Source: Tenrec ecaudatus
Lineage: Eukaryota; Chordata; Mammalia; Afrosoricida; Tenrecidae
Assembly (NCBI RefSeq): GCF_050624435.1
Contig: NC_134536.1
Span: 128,782,758 to 128,846,757, forward strand
Length of the DNA stretch: 64,000 nt
Direction of reading: 5' to 3'
The position numbers and the translations under genes were made by a program. The notes under the pieces are model-generated. The model saw only the letters and a program-made list of their open reading frames with translations. It searched no databases and had not been told where the DNA came from. This document shows, piece by piece, positions 1-11,001 of this stretch. Each line of letters begins with the position of its first letter. Positions within the stretch are counted from its first letter, which is position 1.

Positions 1-393
1 TATCTCCTGGGTCAGAGTCATTCCCTCGCTCACAAAAAGCTGGTTAAACAGTTGCGAATCACTCTGAGCCATGGGGGGTTCAGCTTGGGCCTGTGCAGGT
101 TCAGCCTCTGCCTCAGGGGACTCAGCCTTGGCTTTGGGGGGCTCCATCTCCTCCTCAGAGAAGTCGGCTTCTGACTTGGACTCCTCTTCTGGATCCGGGG
201 TACAGGAGTGACTTGTGTGGGAAGATGACGAGCTGCTTGGTTGGTCGGGCAGCAGCGCATACTTAGTGTAGACGTGGGAGTTGAGCAGGTCACTGAGGAT
301 GTTGCCCTCAAAACGAGTGCGGAGAACTTGGAGCAGATTCTCGGCCATCTCTGTGGGCACGGAGATCTCACCTAGGGCCTTTTCCCCCAGGGT
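1..393 (-). CDS. CUL9: CUL9 exon 7 (partial, cut by window edge)
   Basis: Acceptor CAG at 394-396; codons 534-664 are phase 0 ([11 protein letters not shown] at the start). It contains a Ser run, then an acidic/Ala/Pro segment of degenerate KAKAE/EAEAE/AQAQAE units, then the conserved [12 protein letters not shown]. The exon continues past position 1. Confidence 0.93.
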
Positions 394-3300
394 CTGTCAA
401 CAGAAGGGGCGTGCCTTTCAGGGACTCACAGACCCAAAGGCCCTGCTTATAGCAAGGGGAGTCACTCCTGTTGTGCACCAGACTCTCACAGTATTTCTCT
501 CTCCCCCAAGCAGGCCCCTCATCTTCCCTAACTCCTCCTATCAGCCGCCTTCTAAATCAGTGGTTCTCAACCTTCCTCATGCCGCAACCCTTTCATAGTT
601 CCTCATGTGGTGGTAACCCCCCCAACCATAACATTATTATTTTTTTAATTTCATAAAATTATTTTCATTGCGACTTCATCACTGTCATTTTGCTACTGTT
701 ATGAATCAGGTGACCCCTGTGAAAGGGTCATTCGACCCCCAAAGAGGTCGCAACCCACAGGTTGAGAACCGCTGCTCTAAATAAAGCCCCATGACTAGAA
801 TTCCCTTTAGAGAATTCCACCTCTAATCCCATTACAAACCCTGCTCTGCAAACCCCCCCACCCATACCTCAAGCCCATAATTAATTATACCTCATCCAGG
901 TTCTCCCGAAGATTCTGGAAGATTGGCTGCTGCTCACATGCATCCAGCTTCTTGATGAAGAAGAGCAGCTCCCACCACTCAGCCTGGGTTAGGTACCCAA
1001 ATTCCTCCATCTTTTGCGGCTCGGGCTGGAGGTATGGCAGAGAGTAGAGCCCGTCCGCAGGCTTCCAGTCCCAGGAGGGAAATGCTGAGGAGAGAAGCAC
1101 AGCGGATCAGCAGCGCCAACAACCAGAGGCCATTTCTGGGTCTGGAGCGGCTCCTGGGCAGGCGTGACTTCATGCCAGTCACTCTATTCAGAGACATGCT
1201 GCCTGTGTCCCCTTCTAAGCTCACCTGTGCCCAACACAGGGGCCCCTGCCCCCTTCTCCACAGTGGCTGAAGGCGCATCTTCAATGACTTCCTCGGGGCC
1301 CAGGATCTCCAGCATGTGCCAGTGCACCCAGTAGGTGCGGCCTGTTGACTGCCAGAAGACCTAGAAGAATGAGAAGGGGAAGGCGGGTGGACAGTGTTCA
1401 ACCCTCAGAGGCCTAGGTTGTGAGGGCTTGAGAAGATCTGGCAGGTGCCAAACCTGGGCACATGGCCCTCAGAAACACCTGGCTAGGTTTGGAAAAACTT
1501 GCATGCTTGCACGTCGCACAAAGGCTCCCGCTCCTATCTCTCCTACCCACCTCTACCATAGGTCTCCTTTGTTTCTGCTCCCACAGTGTGAGGCTCTCCC
1601 TGACCTCCCTGCACATCCACATGGCCTCTCTGCCCTGAGGGGGTCAACTTCTGACCCCCGTTTACCATCCTAACCCCCTTATGGGGGTCTCCTCTCGGGT
1701 GACCAGGTAGAGCCTGCTGCAAGGACGCCCCTGCAGTGTCCTGTCCCCCCCACCCCCCCACCTGCAGACTCACCTGCACAGGGGGCACGCCGTTGTTGCT
1801 CTGCCGGAACTCGCCCTCGTCCCCGGCACTGATCTCCTCGTAATCGTCCAGCATGCGCACGCGCATCCCCAGCTTCAGCATCTGCTGCACATACTCCCCG
1901 TAGCCACTCCGGCTGGAGAACTCAGAGCGCTGGCGGAAAGCCCGCGCTTGCTTTCGAGGAGTGGGGGCCACGGGGGGGAGGACAAGGTTGGGGCCTGAGG
2001 TACAGGGCTGAAAGATGGAGCGGATGGGCCGGGGTGGTATCGGGCCCTGCTCCCTGAAGTTCCGGGCCCAGCCCATGAGCCGCACCAGCTCGCAGATGAG
2101 GTTGCCTACAGCCATACTGAACTCCAACTCCCGCTGCCCTCGGCTCTTCTCCCGGCCGGACTCCTCCTTGGTGGGGGAGAGGGTGCCTCGGTCTCCAGCC
2201 CCTGGCTCTGGGCTGTTATTGAGCTGGTCCAGCAGGGAAGTGACACACAGGTAGCGCTTCACCAGGGAGAAGAGCAGCTTCCCTGGGATCTGCAGGACAT
2301 GACCCACCGCCTCGGTTCATCCATCACCTCTCAGATTTAGCCCCTCCTCCTTGGTCCCCACCCCCGAGTGCTATTCTCCACTGAAATCTCAAAAGGCCGG
2401 TCATCACCAAACTTTGAAGAACACATGGGGCATCTTAAAACCGAAGGTTCCTGGTCATGCTTCCCCCCGCCCCCCCCACCCAATCTCAGAAATTCTAAGA
2501 GCTGAACCTTCACTTAACAAGCTCCCAGGAGGCTCTGGGACTGCTGCACAGTTTGGAGCCACACTTTCGGAACCAACACCCTCAGCCTCAGACACAGCAT
2601 CTTCCCCACAGCAGTTGGGGTACCTGAGGCAGGTGGACGCCCTCAAAGGCCATGCAGTGTTCCTCTGAGGAGGTAGTCTCTGCAAACAGCTCCAGCAACG
2701 TGTAGCGGCTGTCAAAGTCCATGTGCTGCTCAATGCCATCTTGCTGGCTCAGCGACAGCAGCACGTGAGCCCGACTCCCTGGAATCCACATGCAATCAGG
2801 GACTTCCTCCCTGCCTTTCCTAGACCCTACCCCTTAGCCTCGAGGCTTCCAAACAGCTCTGTGGCTGAAGCCCATGGAAGCAAGTGCGTGGTGTGTTGTC
2901 ATTCAGCACAAACATATGTACACATGAACCTGAAACAGTGCATGCTACAAAACTCAAGTCTTAGTACTACCCAGGGATACTTTGCTTTGTCAATGTCAAC
3001 TGCCACTCCCTAGGTTGACTTCGCAGCCAACTAACAATTCTCAAGGCACGAGCTTAGAAAATGCAAACCCCCCTCTTCTTTTCTCAGCCAAGACGCTGGA
3101 AATAGACACACACACGCCAGGTGCTTGTGCAATGTCTGTAAGTTGCCTACTAATCTCATCTTCCTCCGGACTGAAGGGAAATTCCCCGAACACAGGCTCT
3201 TGTGCAGTGCCTCATTCTGCTCTCGTCCCCAGGCGCATTCTCCCAGCGCTTTCCCCTCTTACCAGCATCATGGGCAGCCAGGGCCTGCAGCATCTTGCCG

Positions 3301-3860
3301 GCACTCCGCCGGATCTGAGGCTCAGGGTTGCACAGCATCTGCATGAGCAGGTCCAGGGCACCCGTCTCCCGGAAGACCCCGGTGAGGGGGCTGATGCTAG
3401 CATAGGCGCTGAGCACGTGGACAGTGTGCAGCACCGCAGACGTGAGGCTCGACGGCCCGCCTTCTGCCAGCTGCCTGGCGGCCCTGCGCACCAGTGCCCG
3501 CACATCAGCCTCCATCTCTTCCATGGCCACTTCATCCAGGCCTCCTGGATCTCGGGGAAAGTTTCCTGAAGGCCCAGCTGGCTCGTGTGGAGGACCCTTC
3601 AGTAGCACCCGCTCGCCCAACAGCAGGGGGCAGTTGGCGTAGACCTCAGGAGCCGACAGCCACATGAGGATATGCTCTGCCTTCTCTTCGGCGCCCACAC
3701 TCACTCTGCCTGCTCCCCCACACTTCAGGACACTCCACCGGACCAGGTACTCAGGGCATCCATCGTGGCCGGGCCGCTGTCGAAGGAGCTCTTCAGGAAA
3801 TGCCTGCAGCCGGGGCCCCAAGGGCACCATGAGGTCCCTGGCACACTGTTCCCCCACCAT
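1..3860 (-). CDS. CUL9: CUL9 (PARC), N-terminal coding part, exons 2-7 (partial)
   Basis: Join on the minus strand: 3860-3263, 2778-2624, 2289-1774, 1360-1225, 1084-891, 393-1 (runs off the left edge). The phases fit exactly and give 664 codons, about a quarter of the roughly 2500-residue family protein. The start ATG (3858-3860, MVGE) opens the conserved N terminus. Residues about 1-250 are the helical N-terminal region. Residues about 370-445 (exons 4-5: [35 protein letters not shown]) form the CPH domain shared by CUL7, CUL9 and HERC2, which binds the p53 tetramerisation domain. Residues 534-664 include a Ser-rich then Glu/Ala/Pro-rich linker. The cullin, RING-IBR-RING and DOC parts lie outside the window. 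CUL9 is a cytoplasmic cullin-family E3 scaffold. All visible introns are GT-AG. Identification is by protein similarity from memory and by SRF-PTK7 synteny. Confidence 0.97.
558..774 (-). mobile_element. SPIN-like hAT non-autonomous element in CUL9 intron 6
   Basis: 217 bp with inverted ends CAGTGGTTCTCAACC and GGTTGAGAACCGCTG. Flanking 8-mers TTCTAAAT and CTCTAAAT match at 7 of 8 positions, as expected of a hAT target duplication. It is the short, internally deleted form and fills about 44% of a 497-bp intron. Confidence 0.9.
891..1084 (-). CDS. CUL9: CUL9 exon 6
   Basis: 194 bp, entered in phase 1 and left in phase 0. Acceptor CTCCTCAG at 1085-1092, donor GTATAA at 885-890. Encodes the segment with [15 protein letters not shown] and [17 protein letters not shown], typical of CUL9. 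Confidence 0.95.
1225..1360 (-). CDS. CUL9: CUL9 exon 5, second half of CPH domain
   Basis: 136 bp with acceptor TTCTAG and donor GTGAGC. Encodes [20 protein letters not shown], the aromatic-rich end of the CPH domain, then an Ala/Gly-rich tail. Confidence 0.95.
1774..2289 (-). CDS. CUL9: CUL9 exon 4
   Basis: 516 bp (172 codons, phase 0 at both ends). Acceptor CCTGCAG, donor GTGAGT. Starts [14 protein letters not shown], has a variable Pro/Arg-rich middle, and ends with the first half of the CPH domain (GYGEYVQQ through NNGVPPVQ). Confidence 0.96.
2624..2778 (-). CDS. CUL9: CUL9 exon 3
   Basis: 155 bp; codons 200-251. Acceptor TTCCAG, donor GTACCC. Encodes [20 protein letters not shown] and [16 protein letters not shown] of the N-terminal helical region. 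Confidence 0.96.
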
Positions 3861-3869
3861 GTTGATTTC
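3263..3869 (-). CDS. CUL9: CUL9 exon 2 with start codon
   Basis: Acceptor TCCCAG lies just above 3869. Nine bases of 5' UTR precede the ATG at 3860, followed by 199 full codons and a G at 3263. Donor is GTAAGA. The upstream in-frame Met codons in the longer open frame lie in intron 1, so the ATG at 3860 is preferred; MVGE matches the known CUL9 start. Confidence 0.95.
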
Positions 3870-4800
3870 CTGGGACAAGAAGGACAAAGGCAGTGTGAGA
3901 AAGGGGAAAGACCCCACGGAGGAAGTGGAACTGTGAGACCAACTGGGTGGTGGTTGGTAAGCTGCTTGGAGGAATCCAGGGGATACAGAGGTGAGGCCAG
4001 GCCAGGGATGGATCGATCACTAAACACACGCTGGTTTATAAAAGGGGCACAGAGTGAGGGCAGCCAGGGGAAGAAGAGTCACAGCACAGTAACTAGTAAG
4101 GAGTGGGACAGTGTAGCAGAACTCTGGACAGAGGGGCAGGGTGGCTGAGGGATACACATCAGACCCGAGAGATGCCAGGGGTGAATGGCAGGGCACAGCA
4201 CATGACAGTGGGGCCTGAGCCAGAGAGCCAGACAAGCTCAAGGCAAGGCAGACCCGGGAATATGTGTGATGGGGCGGATCAAGAGATAGGCCAGGGCAAA
4301 TAGGAGCAAGGAGATGGGCAGGTGGCTGGGATGTGGAGGGTGGAGAATGTGGATGAGAGGGTTTGGGGCAAAAGCTGAGAAAGCCAGGTTGGTAGGGGGC
4401 AGGGCAAGAGCCTAGGGGTGGGCTGAAAAAGCCTACCCCATACTTACATTATATGTATGGTGGGGGTCTAGGTAGGGTAGACAAAGGGGGAGGTGGCAAT
4501 AATGGGGCTGACGGGTAGGGAATGAGGGTCAAAGTATTAATAAGCAGCCAATGTGGCACAGATGTCAGCGCCATCAACCTGACTTTACATTCTGGCTGCC
4601 TTGCTGCGGCGTGGTGAGCAAGTTCCTGCGCCTCGGCTGTGCGCTGGCGATCACGTCCATACTTACCTCGGTTGTGGCAACCATGTACTAAGATCATGTA
4701 TGTAATGCACTTAGTGAGGACAATGTCCGACACGCGGTGAGGTAAGGCTGGTAACCATGGAGTGCTGTTCTTCCTAGAGGTAGGGCAGCCGTCGGGAGCG
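3870..4800 (-). other. CUL9: CUL9 intron 1 (non-coding)
   Basis: Purine-rich, GC-moderate sequence between the first coding exon and the CpG-rich 5' region. I see no conserved exon and no clear repeat here; the short open frames have no recognisable protein content. Confidence 0.6.
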
Positions 4801-5560
4801 AGGATCAGAAATGGGGAAGAGGGGCTCACGGCGGGGTCCGTGGGGTGCAGGGCAGGGGCGCCAGAGACAGGGGGCAAGGAGCCAGAGACAAGGTGATCCA
4901 CCGGGGCAGGGGGTCGTCGCGTGGGGTTCCCGGGTTAAAAGATGCGCGGGAAGCGAAGGCTGGCGCCGAGATGGGGGGGGGCAGGGGTCCGGGAAAGCGG
5001 AGGTAGCCCACGACGGCGGATGGAGCCTGGACGAAAGTGAGGGGCTCCCTAACAAGGGCCCAGCATCACATCGCGGGGTCGGGGCAGAGGAGAGGGCGCG
5101 GCGGCACGAGGACCGGCACGGGGCTGGGGGCGGAGCGAGGCTGGAGGGGCGCGGTCCTGCGAGGCTGAGAGGACCCGGCGGCTCGCGAAGCCCGACCTCA
5201 GCCCGGCCTCCCCCGGCTGCCCCACAGTGAGGAAGGACGGGGCAGGGAGGGACCCGACGGGGCGGGGCGGGGCCGGGCCGGGTCGGCGCGGGACTCGCCT
5301 CTCACCTCGCGCCCGGCTTGGCCCTCGCTGGGACCCAGCGGCCAGTCCCGCCGTGCCGGCCCCGCCTCCTCAGCGGCTCCCTTCCGGGTCACTCCGCGAG
5401 CGTGCGGCGGCTGCGCAGCTACGGGTCCCGCCTGGGCCCCCGGCGGAGCGTGGCGGAAGAGCGCGCGCGCGGAGCATGCGTAGTCGCCGCGGCAACGGCG
5501 CGCACGCCGGTCACGTGGGCCGCCCTGCAGCCGGAGTAAGAGCCCTGCGCAGCCCGGCGA
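4800..5560. promoter_or_regulatory. CUL9: CpG-rich promoter region of CUL9
   Basis: Dense CpG dinucleotides and runs such as GGGGCGGGGCGGGG (about 5258-5280), which are GC/Sp1-type boxes. A perfect E-box CACGTG lies at 5512-5517, and NRF1-like CTGCGCAG occurs at about 5411 and 5549. No TATA box was seen. Confidence 0.7.
5306..5480 (-). other. CUL9: Probable non-coding CUL9 exon 1
   Basis: A strong splice donor on the minus strand (GCGAG|GTGAGAGG, intron starting at 5305) lies inside the CpG-rich block, upstream of coding exon 2. The known gene has a non-coding first exon, so this is the likely one. The 5' boundary is a guess. Confidence 0.55.
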
Positions 5561-6310
5561 GCTGTACCGCCCTCCTCGTGGGGGAAGCGTGGGCTTGCTG
5601 GCCGCCGGCTTGGAGGGCGATTCCGTCCCAGAAGCCCTCCACGCATTCAGAGTCCAAGTCCGCTAGCTTGACCGTGGATCTTGCTTTTTGGTTCCCCATC
5701 CCCCAGACGTCCCGATTTTTAACAATTTTTCCCGCGTCCCGCGGCGTTTTGAAAGTCACGATTTGGGGAACGACTGCACAAGCTAGGGTATACGGTTTTC
5801 GGCTGGCATGTGACTATTTCGCCAGGATATGAGTTTTATCAATGGTGTCCCACTGATTCCGCCTTCTAGGGGCCCTTGTCAGGTTAGAACGGCCTTTGTG
5901 GGCCCCTAGGGTTGTAACTACGAGAACAATACATGCTTCCTCTTTCCAACTGACCTTGAGGATAGCAGCCCAACAGGTGACCACTGCGCTACTTCAGCAC
6001 CGGGACACACGCCCGTGGTCTCCGAAGCCCCCTCAAAGCAGTGCTTTGAGTTAATTGTGCCACCTTTCCTATTAATTTAAATTGCTTATTTCCCTGTTGG
6101 CCTAGGCACCTAGTAAAGCCATGCACTAAGAGAAAGGTTCCTGCCCCCCAAACGTTCTCAAATTAAATCCTTTAAGGTTCAACCGCCCCTTGCCAGCCAG
6201 CCGTTCAAATTTCCGTCTGCAGCATTCGACCAGAATTCCTTCACAGGAGTAGCAACTCCCGGGGCCTTGTTTCCTGTTGGGGCCGGACAAACAGAGCCAA
6301 AGACCCCACA
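5560..6310. other. SRF-CUL9 intergenic gap
   Basis: Roughly 0.75 kb between the SRF poly(A) region and the CUL9 CpG block. It looks unique or anciently repetitive, and no gene, transposon end or tandem repeat is evident. Confidence 0.6.
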
Positions 6311-8608
6311 GACTGTGCACAAAAATGATACATTTATTGAAAGAGTATTTTTTTTTAATACAAAACAAAGCTCTGTACATAGGACTGTGACCATGTCTAC
6401 TATTCCCGGGTCAGCATCCCAGGGGGAAGTAGAAACCACTGACACGCACACACCCCACATTCACACACACTTTCACTCGGGTGCACACACACATACCCCA
6501 GAGCCAGCGAGGAAGGGGAACACCAAGGGTCGCTGCACAGAGAAATGCCACCTCATCCCTCACACACAGGTTCTCACAAGGTCACGCTCACACCACACAC
6601 ATTATCAACACTTTGCCTGATTCACTCACTGGGTCTGTCTTGTGGCAATGAGAGGAGGAATTATTAAAGTTTCCTCTCACGGGTGGGGGTGGGGGGTGGA
6701 GAGTGAGTGAGTGGGGGGTAGAGTGAAACAAGAGCAGAGAAGGGGCTGGGCAGTTACAGACCTGAGTCCCAAGCTCCCCCACTCTCTGGCCCCTGCTTTG
6801 CCATGCCCAGCCTTGCAAGCCACCCATAAGTCAGGAGAAAAGCCACCCATTATCTCCAAGAGAAAAGTCCAGAAAGGGGACTTCCATCTCGGCACCCCGA
6901 AATGGGACAGCAGTGGAGGTTAGAGGTCAGGGGGTTCTCAAACAGGTCGGCCAATCATCCCCTTGAAAAGTAGGCTGTGCCTAGAATCTTCCCATACCCC
7001 TTCACCTAATTGCAGAAGCTGGCTGGCTGCTCCTGAAGGCAGCCACCAAGGGTTAATAAAACTCCACCCCAGCTGCTGCGGCGGATCTGAAAAAGCTCAC
7101 TTTCTGGATCTAGGTGGTGAAGGGAGGCTGACACAGGGTAAAGATCCTCCCCTATGCAGGCCCACCCTCAAGGTCTACCCCAAAGGGGGTGAGAGGGGTG
7201 GGGCGCGGCCCCTGTACAAATTACATAAATACTGAGGTTACACTTAGAAAAATAAAGTCATTTTCTTCAAGGCTTTTTGTCTTAATTTAAAAAAGTTACA
7301 GTAGCTGCTCACTCCCTGGGAGAGCTGGCCACCTCTGGCTCCCCTGTCGCTGTCTTCGGCACAAGAGCCGGTTCCACTTCCTCGGACCCCCATTCCTGCC
7401 TCTCCTCCCTCCCAGACCCCACCCTGCTCATGCAGCTGCAGGCCTGGAGGAGCACAAGGCTGCAATGCCCATGCGTGTGGCACAAATGAAGTTGGGTGCC
7501 TACTGACACCCGACCCCCACCCCGCCTTTCCCACCCCCACATTTGGTCTTCCTCTTCCCTCTCCCTAGCAACACCTTGCTGGGCTAAAAGAGGCCCCCAG
7601 GGCTGTGGGTTACCCTCCCCAACCCATCGGGGCATGGCCTGAGGGCCCCTTCCCCAGCTGGGGACCACCAGCAGGGAGCGTCCCAGGATCTCCCCCCCAC
7701 ACTGACAGGCCCCCAGCTCATGGGGCGTGGCTTGTCCCCTGGGGCTCAGCCAGTTCTGGGGAGCCACTGGGCTCCCCAGAGAAAGGGAGTTTGGGCAGGG
7801 AGGGGGGGACAAGAAAAACGCCATAAAAAAAAGTTAAATATTTTAAAAATATATATTTATAGATTTGTTTTCACTTTGTCTCCTCAAATAAAAAGTTCAA
7901 AATCAACTTTTAAGTCAAGCAGCTGGGAGGAGGGAGGGGGAAGACAAGGGGGCAAAGGGAACACTGGTAGTTCCCTCCATCCCAGGGGCCCCTGGAGGTC
8001 AGGTCCAAGGGGAGAGAGGCAAGGCAGGGGCAGGTGGCCCCAGGAACCTGCCCAGTGCACAGGTCCAGCTACTGGGGAGCTGAGGGGGCAGAGGGTGTAG
8101 GCGGAGGAAAGAAGCCTCCCACCTCCCCAGCTGGCTCCCTGAGGGGCAGTGGCAGAGCTCTTTAGCCCCAGCCCGTGGCAGACACCGCGCTGGCCCAAGT
8201 CAGCAAGGAGGCTAGGGAGAGGGCCCCAACTGCTTCCTCAGGGAGGCCACAGCGCCTAATCCCCCCAAAGGCCTGTGCGAGGGCACAGTCCAATTGGGTA
8301 TAGCTAATACTCATGGCAAACATGGGGCCAAGCTGGCAAGGGGAGTCTGAGAGGGGAGGGGAGGGCAGCCCACCATCAACAGACTCAGGAGGTGGAGCGA
8401 GGAGGAGGAGGGGAGGGGAGAAGGACAGGGTGGAGGGCGGGCAGGCCCATTTCTTTGGCTGGAGTGAGAGGGCTCAGTCCGGTGGCTGCCCGCTCCTCCT
8501 CTCTGCCTCCCTCCTGCGGCCCGTCAACGTGTGTGTAAAAACGTGAAAAGGCAACAATAAATAAGTGGTGCCATCCCTTGGGTCATCTGTCCAGGGCGGC
8601 GGGACGGA
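6310..8608 (-). other. SRF: SRF 3' UTR
   Basis: No obvious transposon across 2.3 kb. An A/T-rich block at 7815-7910 contains AATATTT-like motifs. A TG-rich block in the transcript sense (CA on plus) lies at 6438-6602 near the poly(A) site. These are possible RNA-binding-protein sites (inference). Confidence 0.8.
6333..6338 (-). terminator. SRF: SRF poly(A) signal AATAAA
   Basis: AATAAA on the minus strand (TTTATT on plus), about 2.3 kb after the SRF stop codon, matching the known 3' UTR length. Cleavage is expected at about 6310-6320. Confidence 0.85.
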
Positions 8609-8704
8609 TCAGTCACTCTTGGTGCTGTGGGTGGCGTCCAGGTTCACCACCTGTAGCTCGGTGAGGTTGCTGCTGCTCCCAGCCTGCTGCCCTATCACAG
8701 CCAT
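8609..8704 (-). CDS. SRF: SRF exon 7 coding part
   Basis: 96 bp. CAG acceptor at 8705-8707, then MAVIGQQAGSSSNLTELQVV and the C-terminal HSTKSD, stop TGA at 8609-8611. Entered in phase 0. Confidence 0.96.
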   Translation of the reverse strand: MAVIGQQAGSSSNLTELQVVNLDATHSTKSD

Positions 8705-10963
8705 CTGGAGGAAGTGGGCGAATGAGGAAGGGAAGGCAGGCACTGACCAGCCAGCTCCAGCCCCCGGGGCCACACCAGGCAACAAACAGGCCTCCTGGCC
8801 AGGGATTCGGTCTGTGACTAACTGGTAACGGGGAGTCCCCTGCCCCAGCCCGCCCCGCCAAGGTCAAGACAAAGAAGTCTGACTGCGATGGGGTGGGCAG
8901 TGCCCCACTTACCTGGTGAAGCTGAACAGCAGAAACAGGAATCTGTACTGTCCCAGATGGCGCGGTCAAGAACACCTGCGGGACGCCGCCTGCATTGGGA
9001 AACCAAAGGAGATCGTCACTCCGGTGACCCAAGAGAAACGTCGATATATTGGGGACAGCGAGCGGTGATAGGTGCACTGGTGTTGGGGCCAGCCTCAGAT
9101 AAACGCGCCCAAGACTGCCTGTTGTTGTGAGCATCCAAATGCGCCCGAGGACACACGTGGGTATGGATGCCCCAGTGACCATGAGTGACTGCCGTGTGTA
9201 TGTGCATGTGCGTGTGAGAGAGAGGCTCAAGGGAGAGAGGGGGCTCACCTTGCTCCTGGACCTGGCTGTGGGACACTTGCATGGGGGATGGCGCCTGGGA
9301 GAAGGCGTTGAGCACGGTGAGGCTGCCGTCAGCCAGGCCCGAGGTGGGTGCGTACATCACCGCGTGGGGGCTGGGGTACATCATATGGCCGCCCACAGTT
9401 GTGGGCACGGACGATGTCATGATGGTGGCGGGCAGCGTCACTGAGAAGATCAGAGGGCGATCAGGAAGGCTGGCACTGCAGCTGGCCCCCGCCCCTGACC
9501 CATGGCCGCCCCAGGGAGTGCAGCCCACCAGCCCTCGCTGGCCTTTCTCCTCGGTACCGGCTGTGGGACAAGACCCTCCTGCTCCCAGGCATTGGTTTGG
9601 TTTGTTTTCCTTGGACACAGCAGCACCGGCCATTCACTGTAATTTATCACCTGGACTGCCCAAGGGTTCACTTGCTGACCTCTCTAGGTGCAAACTCGAC
9701 AGGCCGAGGGATGTAGTAGTTACGAGTTGGGCTGAGATTCTTAAGGTTAACAGTTTGAAACCAGAAGCAGCTCCTTGGAAGAAAGACTGGGCTTTCTGCT
9801 CTGGTCAACAGTCTGGGAAACTCACAGGGGCAGTTCTACCCGACTCAGAAGGTCCTTAGGAGTCAGAACCGGTTCGATGGCAGTGAATCAGGTTGTTCAG
9901 AAGGCCTCGGGGAACATAATCCTGGCAGTGGCCGACCCATTCAAGGGAAACCTAGTTAGTTCTTCCCCTTTGAGGGGCTGGCTGCATCAGTCCAGTGTTT
10001 GGTGGCTTTGTTTCTCTTCCCTCTTCCCTCACCGGCACCTCTCAGGGTCATCGTTTAACCAAGAACGTCTCAGACGACTTCCTGGGACTCGAGCTGCGGG
10101 GCAGACTCTGGTGCAGTTAGTTTAGGTGAGGCTTAAGATTCTGCACTTCTCCCAATGTCCCAGGGAATGCTGGTGCTGCCAGGCCTCATGCCACCCTTTG
10201 TGTAACAAGGTTGCAGTGAACAACTTCAAGAAATAACTGAGTGCCCAGGGACCTTACTGAAATTACGGAGATTACAATTATGGCCACTCAGATCCTTAAC
10301 AAACTTCCTCCCACCTGGAGACAACTGCTCCATAAATCCTTTCTGGCTCTGCCTTTGGGCAAGCAGCCTTGTCTCTCTGGGCTCAAGGCTCCTGGGGAGG
10401 CTGAGGAGGAAGGCGGTTTCAATACTTCCTAGCTGTCTTATAGAAGTGGCAACCCGACTGCAGGGCAGGATAACAAACTCAGCCAGCCTTACCCGACTTT
10501 CTCACCAGGGTTAGTGCAAAAGCTGCAGCATCTAAGGCAGCGGTTCTCAGTCTCAACCCCTGTGGGGTCGAATGAGCCTTTCACAGGGGTCGCCCGATTC
10601 ATAACAGCAGCAAAATGACAGTGGTGAAGTAGCAATGAAAATAACATGGTTGGGGGTCACCACCACATGAGGAACTGTATGAAAGGTTTGCAGCATGAGG
10701 AAGGTGGAGAACCACTGCCCTAAGGGATCCTCTGGCCCTAATGGAGGATGGGAAGGGAAGGTGACAGGCTCCCAGCTGTACCTGTGCCACTGGAAGAGGT
10801 CTGCGTGAGATCTGTGCTGCCGTCTCGAGAGGGAGACGATTGCTGCTGCGGGGCCTGGTGCACCTGAATAGCCTGCACCGGGACCTGCTGGGCCACTGCG
10901 CCACCTGAAAAGCCCAGAGACTCGCTCAGGTTTGGCCCTCCTCAGCCACTACCTGGAGCAAGC

Positions 10964-11001
<38 letters not shown>

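Noticed and set aside
5227-5832. 201-codon plus-strand frame upstream of CUL9
   Set aside because: CpG-island composition explains the absence of stops; Arg/Pro/Gly-rich with no similarity I recognise.
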